Shown piece by piece: positions 8,601 to 17,963 of a stretch of DNA of 64,000 bases. The stretch's first letter is position 1. Each line of letters starts with the position of its first letter. Origin of the DNA: Clostridiisalibacter paucivorans DSM 22131 (lineage in GTDB: Bacteria; Bacillota; Clostridia; Tissierellales; Clostridiisalibacteraceae); the NCBI RefSeq assembly GCF_000620125.1, contig NZ_JHVL01000014.1:1-64000 (forward strand). Direction: 5' to 3'. Below the pieces are notes generated by a model. The model saw nothing but the letters and a program-made list of their open reading frames with translations. It had not been told where the DNA came from and made no database searches. A program made the position numbers and the translations under genes.

Positions 8601-10400
8601 ATGAAAAGTAATAGAAAAGCAAAAAGGATAATTTCTGCGGTACTATGTATTATGTTAGTTGCATTGACAGCTGCTTGTGGGTCTCAACCTGCTGAAGAGA
8701 CAGCAGCCATGTTTAAAGCAGGAACTTATACTGCGACAACTGATGCACATAATGGAGAGTTAAATGTTGAGGTTACAGTTGACGAAAACACAATTAAGGA
8801 AGTAAAGGTAATTGAACATAAAGAGAGTCCTGGCATATCAGATCCAGCAATAGAAAGAATACCAAAGGCTATTGTAGATGAACAAAGTTTGGCAGTGGAT
8901 ACTATATCTGGTGCTACTGTGACAAGCGATGCTATTATTGTAGCAGTAACAGAGGCATTAAAGCAAGCCGATGCTGATATTGAGGCACTAAAGGTAAAAA
9001 AAGAGGATGAAAAGGGATCAAAAGAGACTAAAGAATATACAACTGATGTAGTTGTTATCGGTGGTGGAGGAGCAGGATTGGCAGCAGCAGTAACTGCCCA
9101 TGAAAATGGTGCCGAGGTGTTAGTACTTGAGAAAATGCCAAGGCTTGGAGGAAATACAATCCTTTCTGGTGGGGCATACAATGCAGTAGATCCTGGAAGG
9201 CAATCAAAACAGGAGATTGAAGACTCTATAGAAAAATATTATACTCAGACATATGAGGGAGGAGATAAGGCTGGTAACCCTGAATTGATAAAAACCCTTG
9301 TAGAGGGAGCATATCCGGGTATTGAATGGCTTGAAGGGTTAGGCATGGAATTCAATGATGAAGTATTTACAGTCTTAGGTGGTCTATGGCCAAGGGCACA
9401 TAAACCTTCTGCACCATTGGGAACTGGTTTTATAGATACATATTCAAATTATATTGAGGAAAACGATGGCATTGAGGTATTGCTCGATACAGAAGCAAAG
9501 GAACTTATGATGGACGATGATAGAGTCGTAGGAGTAAAGGCAAGGGGTATAGAAGGAGATGTCATTGTTAATTCAAATAAAGCTGTAGTCATTGCAGCTG
9601 GTGGATTTGGAGCCAATGTTGAAATGAGAAATCAATACAATGAAATTTGGCCTGACCTTACTAATATAAATACAACTAATCATCCAGGGGCTACAGGAGA
9701 TGGATTAGTTATGGCTGAAGGTATAGGAGCAAATTTAGTTGGAATGGAAAATATTCAGTTGCTTCCAATGGGAGATCCTGAAACTGGAAGTCTCAGTGGT
9801 AATATCGAACAAGGTGTTGAGAATCGTATATTTGTTAATAAAAGTGGTAACCGTTTTGTAGATGAAGGAGCCCGTAGAGATGTAATGACACAGGCGTTAA
9901 TGGAACAAGAAGATTCCTTTATGTGGGTAATAGTGGATAAACATTCTTATCCAACAGAGGATACTACAAATAACTTCAATGAAACAATTGCTGAACTTTT
10001 AGAACAAGGAAGGGCATATAAAGGAGAAACACTGGAAGAATTGGCAGAAAAAATAGATGTAGATGCCGATAATCTTGTTAAATCAGTAGAAGAATTTAAT
10101 AAAGCAGTAGAAAAAGGAGAACCAGATGCCTTTGGAAGGACATTATTTGCAGATAAATTAGATGCACCTCCTTATTATGCAGGTGGTCGTGTGCCAACAG
10201 TACATCATACAATGGGTGGAATTGAAATCAATACGAAGGCACAAGTATTAGACAAAGATGGCAATATAATATCTGGACTATATGCAGCTGGTGAGGCTAC
10301 AGGTGGTATTCATGGTACAAATCGTCTAGGTGGCAATGCATTAGCAGATATAACTGTATTTGGAAGAATAGCTGGTGAAAATGCTGCAAAGGAAAAATAA
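8601..10400 (+). CDS. FMN-binding, FAD-dependent fumarate-reductase-like lipoprotein
   Basis: 599 residues. A lipoprotein signal ends in LTAAC (Cys26), anchoring the enzyme outside the membrane. An FMN_bind domain follows (about residues 38-122) with SGATVTS (103-109), the site where ApbE-type transferases attach FMN to Thr. From about residue 147 comes an FAD-binding reductase domain: VVVIGGGGAGLAAA dinucleotide fold, LGGNTILSGGAYN, and a C-terminal GLYAAGEATGGIHGTNRLGGNALAD. This arrangement is that of flavocytochrome c-type reductases of fumarate, urocanate, acrylate or cinnamates. No CxxCH haem motif is present, so electrons probably arrive through FMN. The acceptor is unknown. Probably repressed by the divergent TetR. 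Confidence 0.85.
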   Translation: MKSNRKAKRIISAVLCIMLVALTAACGSQPAEETAAMFKAGTYTATTDAHNGELNVEVTVDENTIKEVKVIEHKESPGISDPAIERIPKAIVDEQSLAVDTISGATVTSDAIIVAVTEALKQADADIEALKVKKEDEKGSKETKEYTTDVVVIGGGGAGLAAAVTAHENGAEVLVLEKMPRLGGNTILSGGAYNAVDPGRQSKQEIEDSIEKYYTQTYEGGDKAGNPELIKTLVEGAYPGIEWLEGLGMEFNDEVFTVLGGLWPRAHKPSAPLGTGFIDTYSNYIEENDGIEVLLDTEAKELMMDDDRVVGVKARGIEGDVIVNSNKAVVIAAGGFGANVEMRNQYNEIWPDLTNINTTNHPGATGDGLVMAEGIGANLVGMENIQLLPMGDPETGSLSGNIEQGVENRIFVNKSGNRFVDEGARRDVMTQALMEQEDSFMWVIVDKHSYPTEDTTNNFNETIAELLEQGRAYKGETLEELAEKIDVDADNLVKSVEEFNKAVEKGEPDAFGRTLFADKLDAPPYYAGGRVPTVHHTMGGIEINTKAQVLDKDGNIISGLYAAGEATGGIHGTNRLGGNALADITVFGRIAGENAAKEK

Positions 10401-10420
10401 TTAAATTATAATGAATGGAT

Positions 10421-10471
10421 ATATTGGGGTTGCAAGTGAATTAGTTCATTTGCAACCCCAATATGTTTTTA
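10421..10471 (+). terminator. Rho-independent terminator
   Basis: A 20-base arm beginning ATATTGGGGTTGCAA pairs nearly perfectly with 10445-10464, followed by GTTTTT. It closes the reductase gene. Confidence 0.85.
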
Positions 10472-10656
10472 ATCAAAGAGATGTATACAATACATTATTG
10501 GTAGGAGAAGTTATAAAATAGAGGTTAGTAGTTAAAAAAATTATTGATGATATTTTAAATTTTATTAAATTAGGTTTATCTACATATGATATACTGTAAA
10601 GCAAATAGTATACTTGATATTATGTGATAATAGTATATTTAAATATGAGGTGAACT

Positions 10657-11325
10657 ATGGCAAAAATATTTATAATAGAGGATGATAAAAAAATAAGAAA
10701 TCAACTAGCTATATTTTTAGGTCGATATGGCTATGAGTGTAGTTATAGTGATGATTTTAGAAATATAATAGAAATAGCATTAAATGAAGATCCAGATATT
10801 ATACTTTTGGACATTAATCTTCCATATTTTGATGGATATTATATTTGTAAAGAAATTAGAAGTATATCAGATATTCCTATTATTGTGGTTACAAGTAGAG
10901 ATACGGATTTAGATGAAATTATGGGAATAAATTTAGGTGCAGACGACTTTGTTACTAAGCCTTATAACTCTCAAATTCTCCTTGCAAGGATAAAATCGGT
11001 TTTAAATAGATATAGAGGTCAGAATTTTATAGAAAAGGTGGAGCACAATGGTGTTGTACTTGATATATCCAAAGGAGTGGTATTACATGAAGGCAAAGAG
11101 ACAGAGCTTACAAAAAATGAATTGAGGATATTGAATTTGCTCATGAAACAGAAAGGTAGCATAGTCTCTCGTAATGAAATTATGAATGAGCTTTGGCAGA
11201 GTGATCAGTTTATTGATGATAATACGTTGACTGTAAACATTGCAAGACTTCGTGAAAAATTAAAATCTATTGGGATAGAGGACTTTATTATGACTAAAAG
11301 AGGTCAGGGGTATATTGTACTATGA
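10657..11325 (+). CDS. OmpR-family response regulator, BceR-like
   Basis: 222 residues. The receiver domain (1-115) has the acidic pair EDDKK, the phospho-acceptor Asp in LLDINLP (about residue 51), the Thr in VVTSRD and Lys in VTKPY. The C-terminal winged helix (about 125-222) includes LTKNELRILNLLMKQKGSIVSRNEIMNELW. The kinase gene overlaps its stop (ATGA), and a BceAB-like transporter follows, which places it in the Bce class of antimicrobial-peptide responsive systems. Its likely target is the transporter promoter at about 12394-12449. Confidence 0.9.
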   Translation: MAKIFIIEDDKKIRNQLAIFLGRYGYECSYSDDFRNIIEIALNEDPDIILLDINLPYFDGYYICKEIRSISDIPIIVVTSRDTDLDEIMGINLGADDFVTKPYNSQILLARIKSVLNRYRGQNFIEKVEHNGVVLDISKGVVLHEGKETELTKNELRILNLLMKQKGSIVSRNEIMNELWQSDQFIDDNTLTVNIARLREKLKSIGIEDFIMTKRGQGYIVL

Positions 11326-12338
11326 GAATAATAGAATTTTTAAAAGATAAAGGTATGTTTTTTATCATAGTATTATTAATTACTATATTTGAATCAATCA
11401 TACTTTGGGCATTTAATTTAAATATATATATTATAATAGTGATTGTTACAATAAATATTTTAGGCATGATTTTTTCTTTGACTTTTGAATACATTAGGAA
11501 ATGGCGTTTTTATAACGATATTGATACAAGTATTAGAAGCCTTGATAAAAAATATCTTTTATCTGAAATTATAAGCAGGCCGAGTTTCATTGAGGGGCAA
11601 ATATTTTATGATGCACTAAAATTTTCAAATAAATCAATGAATGATGAAATATTAAAGCATGAGATTTTATCTCAAGAGTATAAGGAATATATCGAGACTT
11701 GGGTACATGAGGTTAAAACACCCCTTGCATCAAGTAGGCTGATTATTGAAAACAATAAAAATGAGATTACACTTAATTTATTAGAAGAGATTGAAAAAAT
11801 AGATGGATATATAGAACAGGCACTTTATTATTCTAAAGTAAATAATCTTGAAAGTGATTATATAATCAAGAAAACTAATTTAGAGTATATTGTCAATGAA
11901 GCAATAAAAAAACATTCAAAGACTCTTATACAGAATAATGTAAAAATATCTAAAAGAAATCTAGATATAATAGTACTTGCAGATATAAAGTGGATAAAAT
12001 TTGTTTTAGGTCAAATTATAGAAAATTCAATTAAATATAGGAAAGAAAATTTAGATTTAGATTTTTCTGCAGAAGAATGGGATAATAAAGTAGTACTATA
12101 TATAAAAGACAATGGAATAGGTATTAGCGATAAAGATATAGGTAAAGTATTTGATAAGGGGTTTACTGGAGAAAATGGACGAAGATTTAAGAAATCCACA
12201 GGTATAGGACTTTATCTTTGCAATAAACTTTGTGATAAGATGGGACTAGAAATAAATATTCAATCCAATATTGACATTGGGACTACAGTAAATATTACAT
12301 TTCCTAAGAATAGAATGATAAATTTTGAAGAATCGTAA
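11322..12338 (+). CDS. Intramembrane-sensing histidine kinase, BceS-like
   Basis: 338 residues with two N-terminal helices (about 12-32 and 36-55), almost no extracellular loop and no obvious input domain, as in the intramembrane-sensing kinases of the BceS type. The dimerisation/H box reads ETWVHEVKTPLASSRL (His about residue 130). The ATPase domain has the N box (GQIIENSIKY), G1 box (YIKDNGIGIS) and G2-like STGIGLYLCNKL. These kinases usually sense through the partner ABC transporter, not directly. The gene overlaps the regulator gene by 4 bases. Confidence 0.9.
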   Translation: MRIIEFLKDKGMFFIIVLLITIFESIILWAFNLNIYIIIVIVTINILGMIFSLTFEYIRKWRFYNDIDTSIRSLDKKYLLSEIISRPSFIEGQIFYDALKFSNKSMNDEILKHEILSQEYKEYIETWVHEVKTPLASSRLIIENNKNEITLNLLEEIEKIDGYIEQALYYSKVNNLESDYIIKKTNLEYIVNEAIKKHSKTLIQNNVKISKRNLDIIVLADIKWIKFVLGQIIENSIKYRKENLDLDFSAEEWDNKVVLYIKDNGIGISDKDIGKVFDKGFTGENGRRFKKSTGIGLYLCNKLCDKMGLEINIQSNIDIGTTVNITFPKNRMINFEES

Positions 12339-12359
12339 AAAAAAATGCGATTCTTTTTA
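12328..12359 (+). terminator. Terminator after the kinase gene
   Basis: AAGAATCG and CGATTCTT pair around an A-rich loop, followed by T-rich sequence. The stem overlaps the kinase stop codon. It separates the regulator pair from the transporter pair. Confidence 0.6.
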
Positions 12360-12393
12360 ATATGCAATAATCTATATTAGAAAACTTTCAAAA

Positions 12394-12449
12394 ATGTAAG
12401 TTTAATGTAAGGAATAGTTATGGTAGCAAAGGAGAGTTATTTGTATAAT
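12394..12449 (+). promoter_or_regulatory. Candidate response-regulator site and promoter of the ABC pair
   Basis: ATGTAAG occurs twice as a direct repeat (12394-12400 and 12405-12411), one helical turn apart, as OmpR-family activators prefer. Downstream lies TATAAT (12444-12449) with no recognisable -35, which would suit an activator-dependent promoter for the gene at 12502. Confidence 0.45.
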
Positions 12450-12501
12450 AAAAAATGAAGTTCACATATTATAAATACTATTATAAAAGAGGAGTTTTAA
12501 A

Positions 12502-13269
12502 ATGGCAAAAGTGTTAGAAGTGGAAAATATTGAAAAATATTATGGTAATAAAAAATACATGACCAAGGCATTAAATAAGGTAAGCTTTTCTGTTGACAAT
12601 GGAGAGTTTGTTGGGATTATGGGGGCTAGTGGCAGTGGTAAGACTACTCTTTTAAACTGTGTATCTACAATAGACACTGTAACTGCTGGTCATATATATA
12701 TAGATGGAAAAGATATTACTACATTAAAGAGCAAAAAACTTTCACAATTTAGGAGAGAACAATTGGGGTTTATATTTCAAGACTACAATCTTTTAGATAC
12801 ACTTACAGCATATGAAAATATTGCAATTGCCCTTACTATAATGAAATATCCTGCAAAAGAGATTGATAATAAGGTTATGAATATGGCAGAAAAGCTTGAA
12901 ATAATGGAAGTGTTGAAAAAATATCCATATCAAATGTCAGGTGGGCAGAAACAAAGGGTGGCATCTGCTAGAGCAATGATAACTGGACCGAAACTTATAC
13001 TTGCAGATGAGCCAACAGGTGCTTTAGACTCCAAATCTTCAAGGATATTGCTTGAAAGTTTTGAGAAATTAAATGATGAAGAAGGTGCTACTATTCTAAT
13101 GGTGACTCATGATGCCTTTGCTGCCAGTTATTCTAAGAGGATACTTTTCTTAAAAGACGGAAAGATTTTTACTGAATTAATTAGAGGAAATGATTCGAGA
13201 AAAGAGTTTTTTAATAGAATAATTGATGTTGTAACATTATTAGGGGGCGATAACAGTGATGTTATCTAA
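12502..13269 (+). CDS. ABC transporter ATP-binding protein, BceA-like
   Basis: 255 residues with Walker A GASGSGKTT (about residue 40), Q loop FQDYNLL, signature SGGQKQR, Walker B LILADEPTGALD and H loop VTHD. It is a MacB/LolD-class ATPase that pairs with large FtsX-type permeases. Together with the overlapping permease it should form a Bce-type transporter that frees lipid II-cycle intermediates from bacitracin-like or lantibiotic peptides and signals to the kinase upstream. The peptide is unknown. Confidence 0.92.
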   Translation: MAKVLEVENIEKYYGNKKYMTKALNKVSFSVDNGEFVGIMGASGSGKTTLLNCVSTIDTVTAGHIYIDGKDITTLKSKKLSQFRREQLGFIFQDYNLLDTLTAYENIAIALTIMKYPAKEIDNKVMNMAEKLEIMEVLKKYPYQMSGGQKQRVASARAMITGPKLILADEPTGALDSKSSRILLESFEKLNDEEGATILMVTHDAFAASYSKRILFLKDGKIFTELIRGNDSRKEFFNRIIDVVTLLGGDNSDVI

Positions 13270-15256
13270 ACTTGCCATAGGAAATGTAAAAAAAAGTTTT
13301 AAAGACTATACTATATATTTTTTAACCCTTGTTTTTGCAGTATGTATATTTTATATGTTTAATTCAATAGAATCTCAAAGAGAATTAATGGAGGCTACAA
13401 AGACTAAAAATGAAGCTATGGAGTTATTAGTAGCAATACTTAGTTATATGTCTATGTTTGTATCAGTGGTATTGGGATTTTTGATAGTTTATGCAAATAA
13501 TTTTTTGATTAGACGAAGGAAAAAAGAGTTGGGGATATATATGACTCTCGGTATGGAGAAAAGCTCAATATCACTGATTCTAATTCTAGAGACATTATTT
13601 ATTGGCATATTTGCTTTGATTGTAGGATTAATAGCAGGCATATTTTTGTCCCAGATTATGTCCATATTCACAGCAAAAATGTTTGAAGCAGACATGACAT
13701 CTTATAAATTTATATTTTCTTTGAAGGCCAGTATGAAGGCCATATTGTATTTTGGAATAATATTTTTAGTTGTAATGGTATTTAATTTTATATCAGTAAG
13801 TAAAGGTAAATTGATTGATTTATTATATGCAGAAAACAAAAACGAAACATTTAAGACAAAAAATATATTTATGTCATTGATATTGTTTGTATTATCAGTT
13901 ATAAGTCTGGGCATTTCTTACTATCTCATATTGACAAATGGTATGCTTGATTTAAATAGATATTTTACATTTAGTATTGTCTTTGGTGTAATAGGAACAC
14001 TATTGTTTTTCATGTCATTATCAGGATTTATATTGAAATTTGTTCAAAATAATAAAGGACTATATTTTAGGAAACTAAATATATTTATTTTAAGACAATT
14101 AAATAGTAAGATTAATACCAACTATATTTCCATGAGTGTAATATGTATAGTCTTACTTTTTAGTATAGGTACTTTATCAAGTGGTATGAGTTTAAATAAT
14201 GTCCTTTCTCAAACATTAAAAAAAGGGACCCCCTTTGACAATAGCTTCTTTTTATATCGTGATACAGGAAAAAATATATATGAAGGTATAGATAAGGAAT
14301 ATCCCCTTGGCGATAAAGTAAAGGAATATGAACAGTATAATATATATAAGGCAGAACAAACATATGACAAAATATTGTCACCTGACTATAAAGATAGTAA
14401 TTATGAGATTATGGGAAATGAAAAAATAGATGTAATTAGTATTAGTGATTATAATAATATTCTTAAAATGCAAGGGAAAGAACCAATTACACTTGATAAA
14501 GATGAATATGCAATAAGCTGTTCCAGTAAAGAAATATTAGATTTATTAAAATATACTATAGAGAATGATATTAATATATCAATCAATGGGAAAACTCTAA
14601 AATTAGGTATAAAAGATGTATTGGAAACAACATTTGATAATAATGTAATAGCTTCAAATATGGGAACAGTTATTGTAAATGACAAATTAATAGATGGACT
14701 TTATTTGGATAGCTCTGTATTGAATATTAATTACAAAGATACCGTTGACCCCGTAGAAATTGATGAAGCTATGGATAAAATCAATAAGAAATATTATGAA
14801 GAAGATAATAAACAAGAAGCACCATTTCTTTTCTATATCTCAAAATTAGCCACGTATACTCAGGCGGTGTCTACAAAGACCATAGTGACCTTTATTGCTA
14901 TTTATCTTGGACTTGTATTTTTAGTAGCCTGTGTTGCAATCCTTGCACTCCAACAATTATCTGAGGCTGCAGATAATAAAAAGAGATATGATTTATTAAG
15001 AAAAATAGGTACAGAAAGGTCTATGATTAATAGTGCTTTATTTACACAAATATTTATATATTTCTTGATGCCTTTGAGTCTTGCTATTGTTCATTCAATT
15101 GTGGGATTGTCAGCAGTTAATGATGTGATTAAAATATTTGGTAAGGTAGATTTATGGCATAGTATACTTGCTACAACTGGGTTCTTTGTAGTAATATATG
15201 GAGGGTATTTCATAGCAACTTATTTTGGCTGTAAAAATATAATAATAAAAAATTAA
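13256..15256 (+). CDS. FtsX-type ABC permease, BceB-like
   Basis: 666 residues, the usual BceB size, with about ten helices: one at the N-terminus, three near residues 55-190, two near 200-260, one near 285-305, and three at the C-terminus (540-660). The large extracellular domain between about residues 310 and 535 is the feature of BceB-type permeases that contacts peptide and kinase. It overlaps the ATPase gene by 14 bases. GTG 13256 has better spacing from GGGGG than the ATG three bases on. Confidence 0.9.
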   Translation: MMLSKLAIGNVKKSFKDYTIYFLTLVFAVCIFYMFNSIESQRELMEATKTKNEAMELLVAILSYMSMFVSVVLGFLIVYANNFLIRRRKKELGIYMTLGMEKSSISLILILETLFIGIFALIVGLIAGIFLSQIMSIFTAKMFEADMTSYKFIFSLKASMKAILYFGIIFLVVMVFNFISVSKGKLIDLLYAENKNETFKTKNIFMSLILFVLSVISLGISYYLILTNGMLDLNRYFTFSIVFGVIGTLLFFMSLSGFILKFVQNNKGLYFRKLNIFILRQLNSKINTNYISMSVICIVLLFSIGTLSSGMSLNNVLSQTLKKGTPFDNSFFLYRDTGKNIYEGIDKEYPLGDKVKEYEQYNIYKAEQTYDKILSPDYKDSNYEIMGNEKIDVISISDYNNILKMQGKEPITLDKDEYAISCSSKEILDLLKYTIENDINISINGKTLKLGIKDVLETTFDNNVIASNMGTVIVNDKLIDGLYLDSSVLNINYKDTVDPVEIDEAMDKINKKYYEEDNKQEAPFLFYISKLATYTQAVSTKTIVTFIAIYLGLVFLVACVAILALQQLSEAADNKKRYDLLRKIGTERSMINSALFTQIFIYFLMPLSLAIVHSIVGLSAVNDVIKIFGKVDLWHSILATTGFFVVIYGGYFIATYFGCKNIIIKN

Positions 15257-15380
15257 ATAAAGGGAAAATATGGTCATCCTTGTAAAGAATAAGAACAAAG
15301 TATATAATATAAATGTTAACAAATATATGGGATATTTTTCTATAAAATGAAAAAATAAAGGGCTTGTTTTTTATAAAAAT

Positions 15381-15427
15381 TTAGTTCAGATGAAGGACAA
15401 TCTCCATCTGAACTAATTATTATTTTA
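15381..15427 (+). terminator. Rho-independent terminator
   Basis: TTAGTTCAGATG and CATCTGAACTAA form a perfect 12-bp stem followed by TTATTATTTTAT. It ends the Bce module. Confidence 0.75.
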
Positions 15428-15454
15428 TAGAAATAAAGAGTAAAGGTGACAGGG

Positions 15455-16519
15455 ATGAATGATAAAAATGTTCAATTAGAGAACAAATTATTCAGAATAA
15501 TTGTATTATTAGCTATAGTGGTATCTGTAATTACTATTGTGTTGAATATAGCCATTGGATTTTCTCTATATGTAAACATAAAATGGGCATTTATTATTAT
15601 ATTATCTAGTATTGTCATCAAGTCTATGAAATCACCATTATTAATAAAATATTTAAAGTTAATTTATTTTTTAGTTATTATATTTGTAATTATCCCATAT
15701 GGTTGGATTGATTCAGGGGGGAGCAGTAATAATACCATAGCATATATATTTATAGTGATGATTTGTATAACTTTTTTCTTTCATAAAAGATTAAGAAAAT
15801 TGCTTATTATTATGTTAATTTCAAGTTTTACAATTCTATTTTCATTAGAATATTATTATCCTGAGATAATGAGGGTACATAGTTCTAACCAACAATTTTA
15901 TGATAGACTGGTGCAGATACCATTAACTTTGTTGGGAGGATATTTGTTATTAAAACAGTTTGCCGATGCATATAATGAGGAAAAGGAAAAACTTAATGAA
16001 TATAGTGAGGAATTAAAAAAGCTGAATAAACAGCTTGAGCTAATAGCTAATACAGATGGACTTACTGGATTATATAATAGAAGAATTTTTGATTCAAGAC
16101 TAAAAGAAATTATATTAGAAAAAAGATATATTTATGAAGAAATACATATAATATTATTTGATATAGATAATTTTAAAGGCATCAATGACACATATGGACA
16201 TAGCACAGGAGATGAAGTTATATATAAGCTAGGAAAAATAACCCAAGCTATTATGCCACAAACCAGTATTATATCAAGGTGGGGCGGAGATGAATTTGCT
16301 ATTATATTTTTTGGAAATGCAGTTGAAGTAAAGTCACATATACTGAAATTACATAAAAAGGCAAGGGAGATACAGATAGAAGGAAATAGAGTCATTACAG
16401 TAAGTATTGGTATAACCCAGATTTTAGAGAAGGACAATACAAAGGATGTATTTAAGAGGGTAGATTTAGCTCTCTATGAATCTAAAAACAGAGGGAAGGA
16501 TATGTATATATTTTTGTAA
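15455..16519 (+). CDS. Membrane-bound GGDEF diguanylate cyclase
   Basis: About 354 residues. Five to six N-terminal helices (to about residue 172) form a membrane sensor of unknown ligand. A short coiled-coil linker (EEKEKLNEYSEELKKLNKQLE) leads into a GGDEF domain with TDGLTGLYNRR, DIDNFKGINDTYGH and an intact RWGGDEF motif, so synthesis of cyclic di-GMP from two GTP is expected. The RxxD inhibitory site that normally lies just before GGDEF is not seen, so product inhibition may be absent. I chose ATG 15455 because AAAGGTGA lies 5 bases upstream. It has no operon partner. Confidence 0.88.
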   Translation: MNDKNVQLENKLFRIIVLLAIVVSVITIVLNIAIGFSLYVNIKWAFIIILSSIVIKSMKSPLLIKYLKLIYFLVIIFVIIPYGWIDSGGSSNNTIAYIFIVMICITFFFHKRLRKLLIIMLISSFTILFSLEYYYPEIMRVHSSNQQFYDRLVQIPLTLLGGYLLLKQFADAYNEEKEKLNEYSEELKKLNKQLELIANTDGLTGLYNRRIFDSRLKEIILEKRYIYEEIHIILFDIDNFKGINDTYGHSTGDEVIYKLGKITQAIMPQTSIISRWGGDEFAIIFFGNAVEVKSHILKLHKKAREIQIEGNRVITVSIGITQILEKDNTKDVFKRVDLALYESKNRGKDMYIFL

Positions 16520-16536
16520 AAAAATAGAGATTTAAA

Positions 16537-17223
16537 TTAGTCATCACTTTTATCTTTATTTAACTTATTTAGATACCTGTATATACTGGGTTCTGAACAA
16601 TGAAGCTGTTTTGCTACTTCACTTACGGCTCCTTTAAGCATAAATATACCCTTTTGGTTTAAAATATCAACTATTTTAAGTCTTTCTTCCTGAGTGAGTC
16701 TGTCAATAGGAATATTATTTTCATTTAAAACTTTATTCAGTACAGATGCTGTGGTTTCAACAATGGAGTCGGAAAATGTCTCTGCATCTTGCAAAAGGGA
16801 ATTTATAGAACTGTGTCTACTATTTTGTTCAATTAACTTATCAGGATGACAGAGTTTTAGTATTTGGTTACTTATGTCCACATATCTTTTATCATCAAAA
16901 TTGATACATAACATACCTACAAGTTCATTATTTTCATCTTTTATAAATAATGTGGAGCATCTCAGTATCCGCTGTTCTTTAGAAATGCCATTGTAGTTAA
17001 GCCTATAATCAGTATCCAGATAACTCTTATCGGACATCACATTTAAACCCAGATTTGTCATCGGAGCACCAATAGTCCTACCACTGACATGACTATTGGC
17101 AATAGCAACAATGGAATTTGTAGGGTCTTTGATATCATGTAATGCTATTTCATAATCTGGTCCCAATGTTTTTCCTAAAAATTCTACAAGTATACTATAG
17201 TGCTTTAACATCAGATCATCCAT
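16537..17223 (-). CDS. YheO/DauR-type transcriptional regulator (PAS plus HTH)
   Basis: About 228 residues. The N-terminal half is a YheO-like PAS domain (HYSILVEFLGKTLGPDYEIALHDI...NSIVAIANSHVSGRTIGAPMT), and the C-terminus is a helix-turn-helix of the kind paired with it (GAVSEVAKQLHCSEPSIYRYLNKL). Relatives regulate amino acid catabolism, for example DauR for D-arginine. Here it is divergent from the RidA-tryptophanase genes, which it may control. The start at 17223 is preferred because AGGTGA on the coding strand precedes it; the GTG at 17232 lies within that ribosome site. Confidence 0.8.
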   Translation of the reverse strand: MDDLMLKHYSILVEFLGKTLGPDYEIALHDIKDPTNSIVAIANSHVSGRTIGAPMTNLGLNVMSDKSYLDTDYRLNYNGISKEQRILRCSTLFIKDENNELVGMLCINFDDKRYVDISNQILKLCHPDKLIEQNSRHSSINSLLQDAETFSDSIVETTASVLNKVLNENNIPIDRLTQEERLKIVDILNQKGIFMLKGAVSEVAKQLHCSEPSIYRYLNKLNKDKSDD

Positions 17224-17508
17224 ATATTTCACCTGTCCTTAATATATATTATAAAAACAAATATTATAATTGATATGTTTTATACAATAGATTAGCATAG
17301 TAACAGAAAAAAAGCAATAAATGAGTATATTTATAATAATTTTTTATTATGATGATAAATAATGTTTCAAATAACGGTATGTTAGTATTTAAGAGGTGTA
17401 AATCAACCTAAAAATAACAAAAGATGATGATGGAATAATAAAAAATTATTATAAACAATTGACTGAATATTATAACAATGATAAAATTATATTCGAGGAG
17501 GGAAGTAT

Positions 17509-17889
17509 ATGAAAAAAATTATTGATACAAAAAAGGCACCTGCTGCTATAGGACCATATTCTCAAGGTACTATAGTAGATGGACTGATATTTGTTTCGGG
17601 ACAGTTACCTATTAATCCTAATACAGGAGCATTTGTAGCTGGGGGAATTAAGGAGCAAACTAATCAATCCCTTGAAAATTTAAAACAAATATTAAAATCT
17701 CAAGGATCAGGTCTAGACAAAGTACTAAAGACAACGGTTTTTCTAAGTGATATGAATAATTTTAGCGATATGAATGAGGTATATGGCAGTGTATTTGGAG
17801 ATGGTAATTATCCAGCGCGATCAGCTATAGAAGTGGCAAGATTACCTAAAGATGCATTGGTAGAGATAGAAGCTATTGCAGTAAAATAG
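17509..17889 (+). CDS. ridA: RidA-family enamine/imine deaminase
   Basis: 126 residues, the typical size of the RidA/YjgF/UK114 trimer. Visible family motifs are APAAIGPYSQGTIVDGLIFVSGQ near the N-terminus, FLSDMNNFSDMNEVYG, and the C-terminal YPARSAIEVARLPKDALVEIEAIA with the substrate-binding Arg. RidA hydrolyses reactive 2-aminoacrylate and related imines made by PLP enzymes to keto acids and ammonia. It lies 74 bases upstream of tryptophanase, whose beta-elimination releases 2-aminoacrylate, so pairing the two makes chemical sense. AGGAGGG precedes the ATG. Confidence 0.92.
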   Translation: MKKIIDTKKAPAAIGPYSQGTIVDGLIFVSGQLPINPNTGAFVAGGIKEQTNQSLENLKQILKSQGSGLDKVLKTTVFLSDMNNFSDMNEVYGSVFGDGNYPARSAIEVARLPKDALVEIEAIAVK

Positions 17890-17963
17890 TAAATAAAGGG
17901 GGACTTGTTAGGCAAGTTGTATTTTGATTGGAGAAATATCAATAAAAGGGGAGGGGTTTTGTT

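Noticed and set aside
17459-17487. TTGACT-17-TAAAAT promoter just before ridA
   Set aside because: The predicted start point would fall within the ribosome-binding site, so the promoter is probably further upstream.
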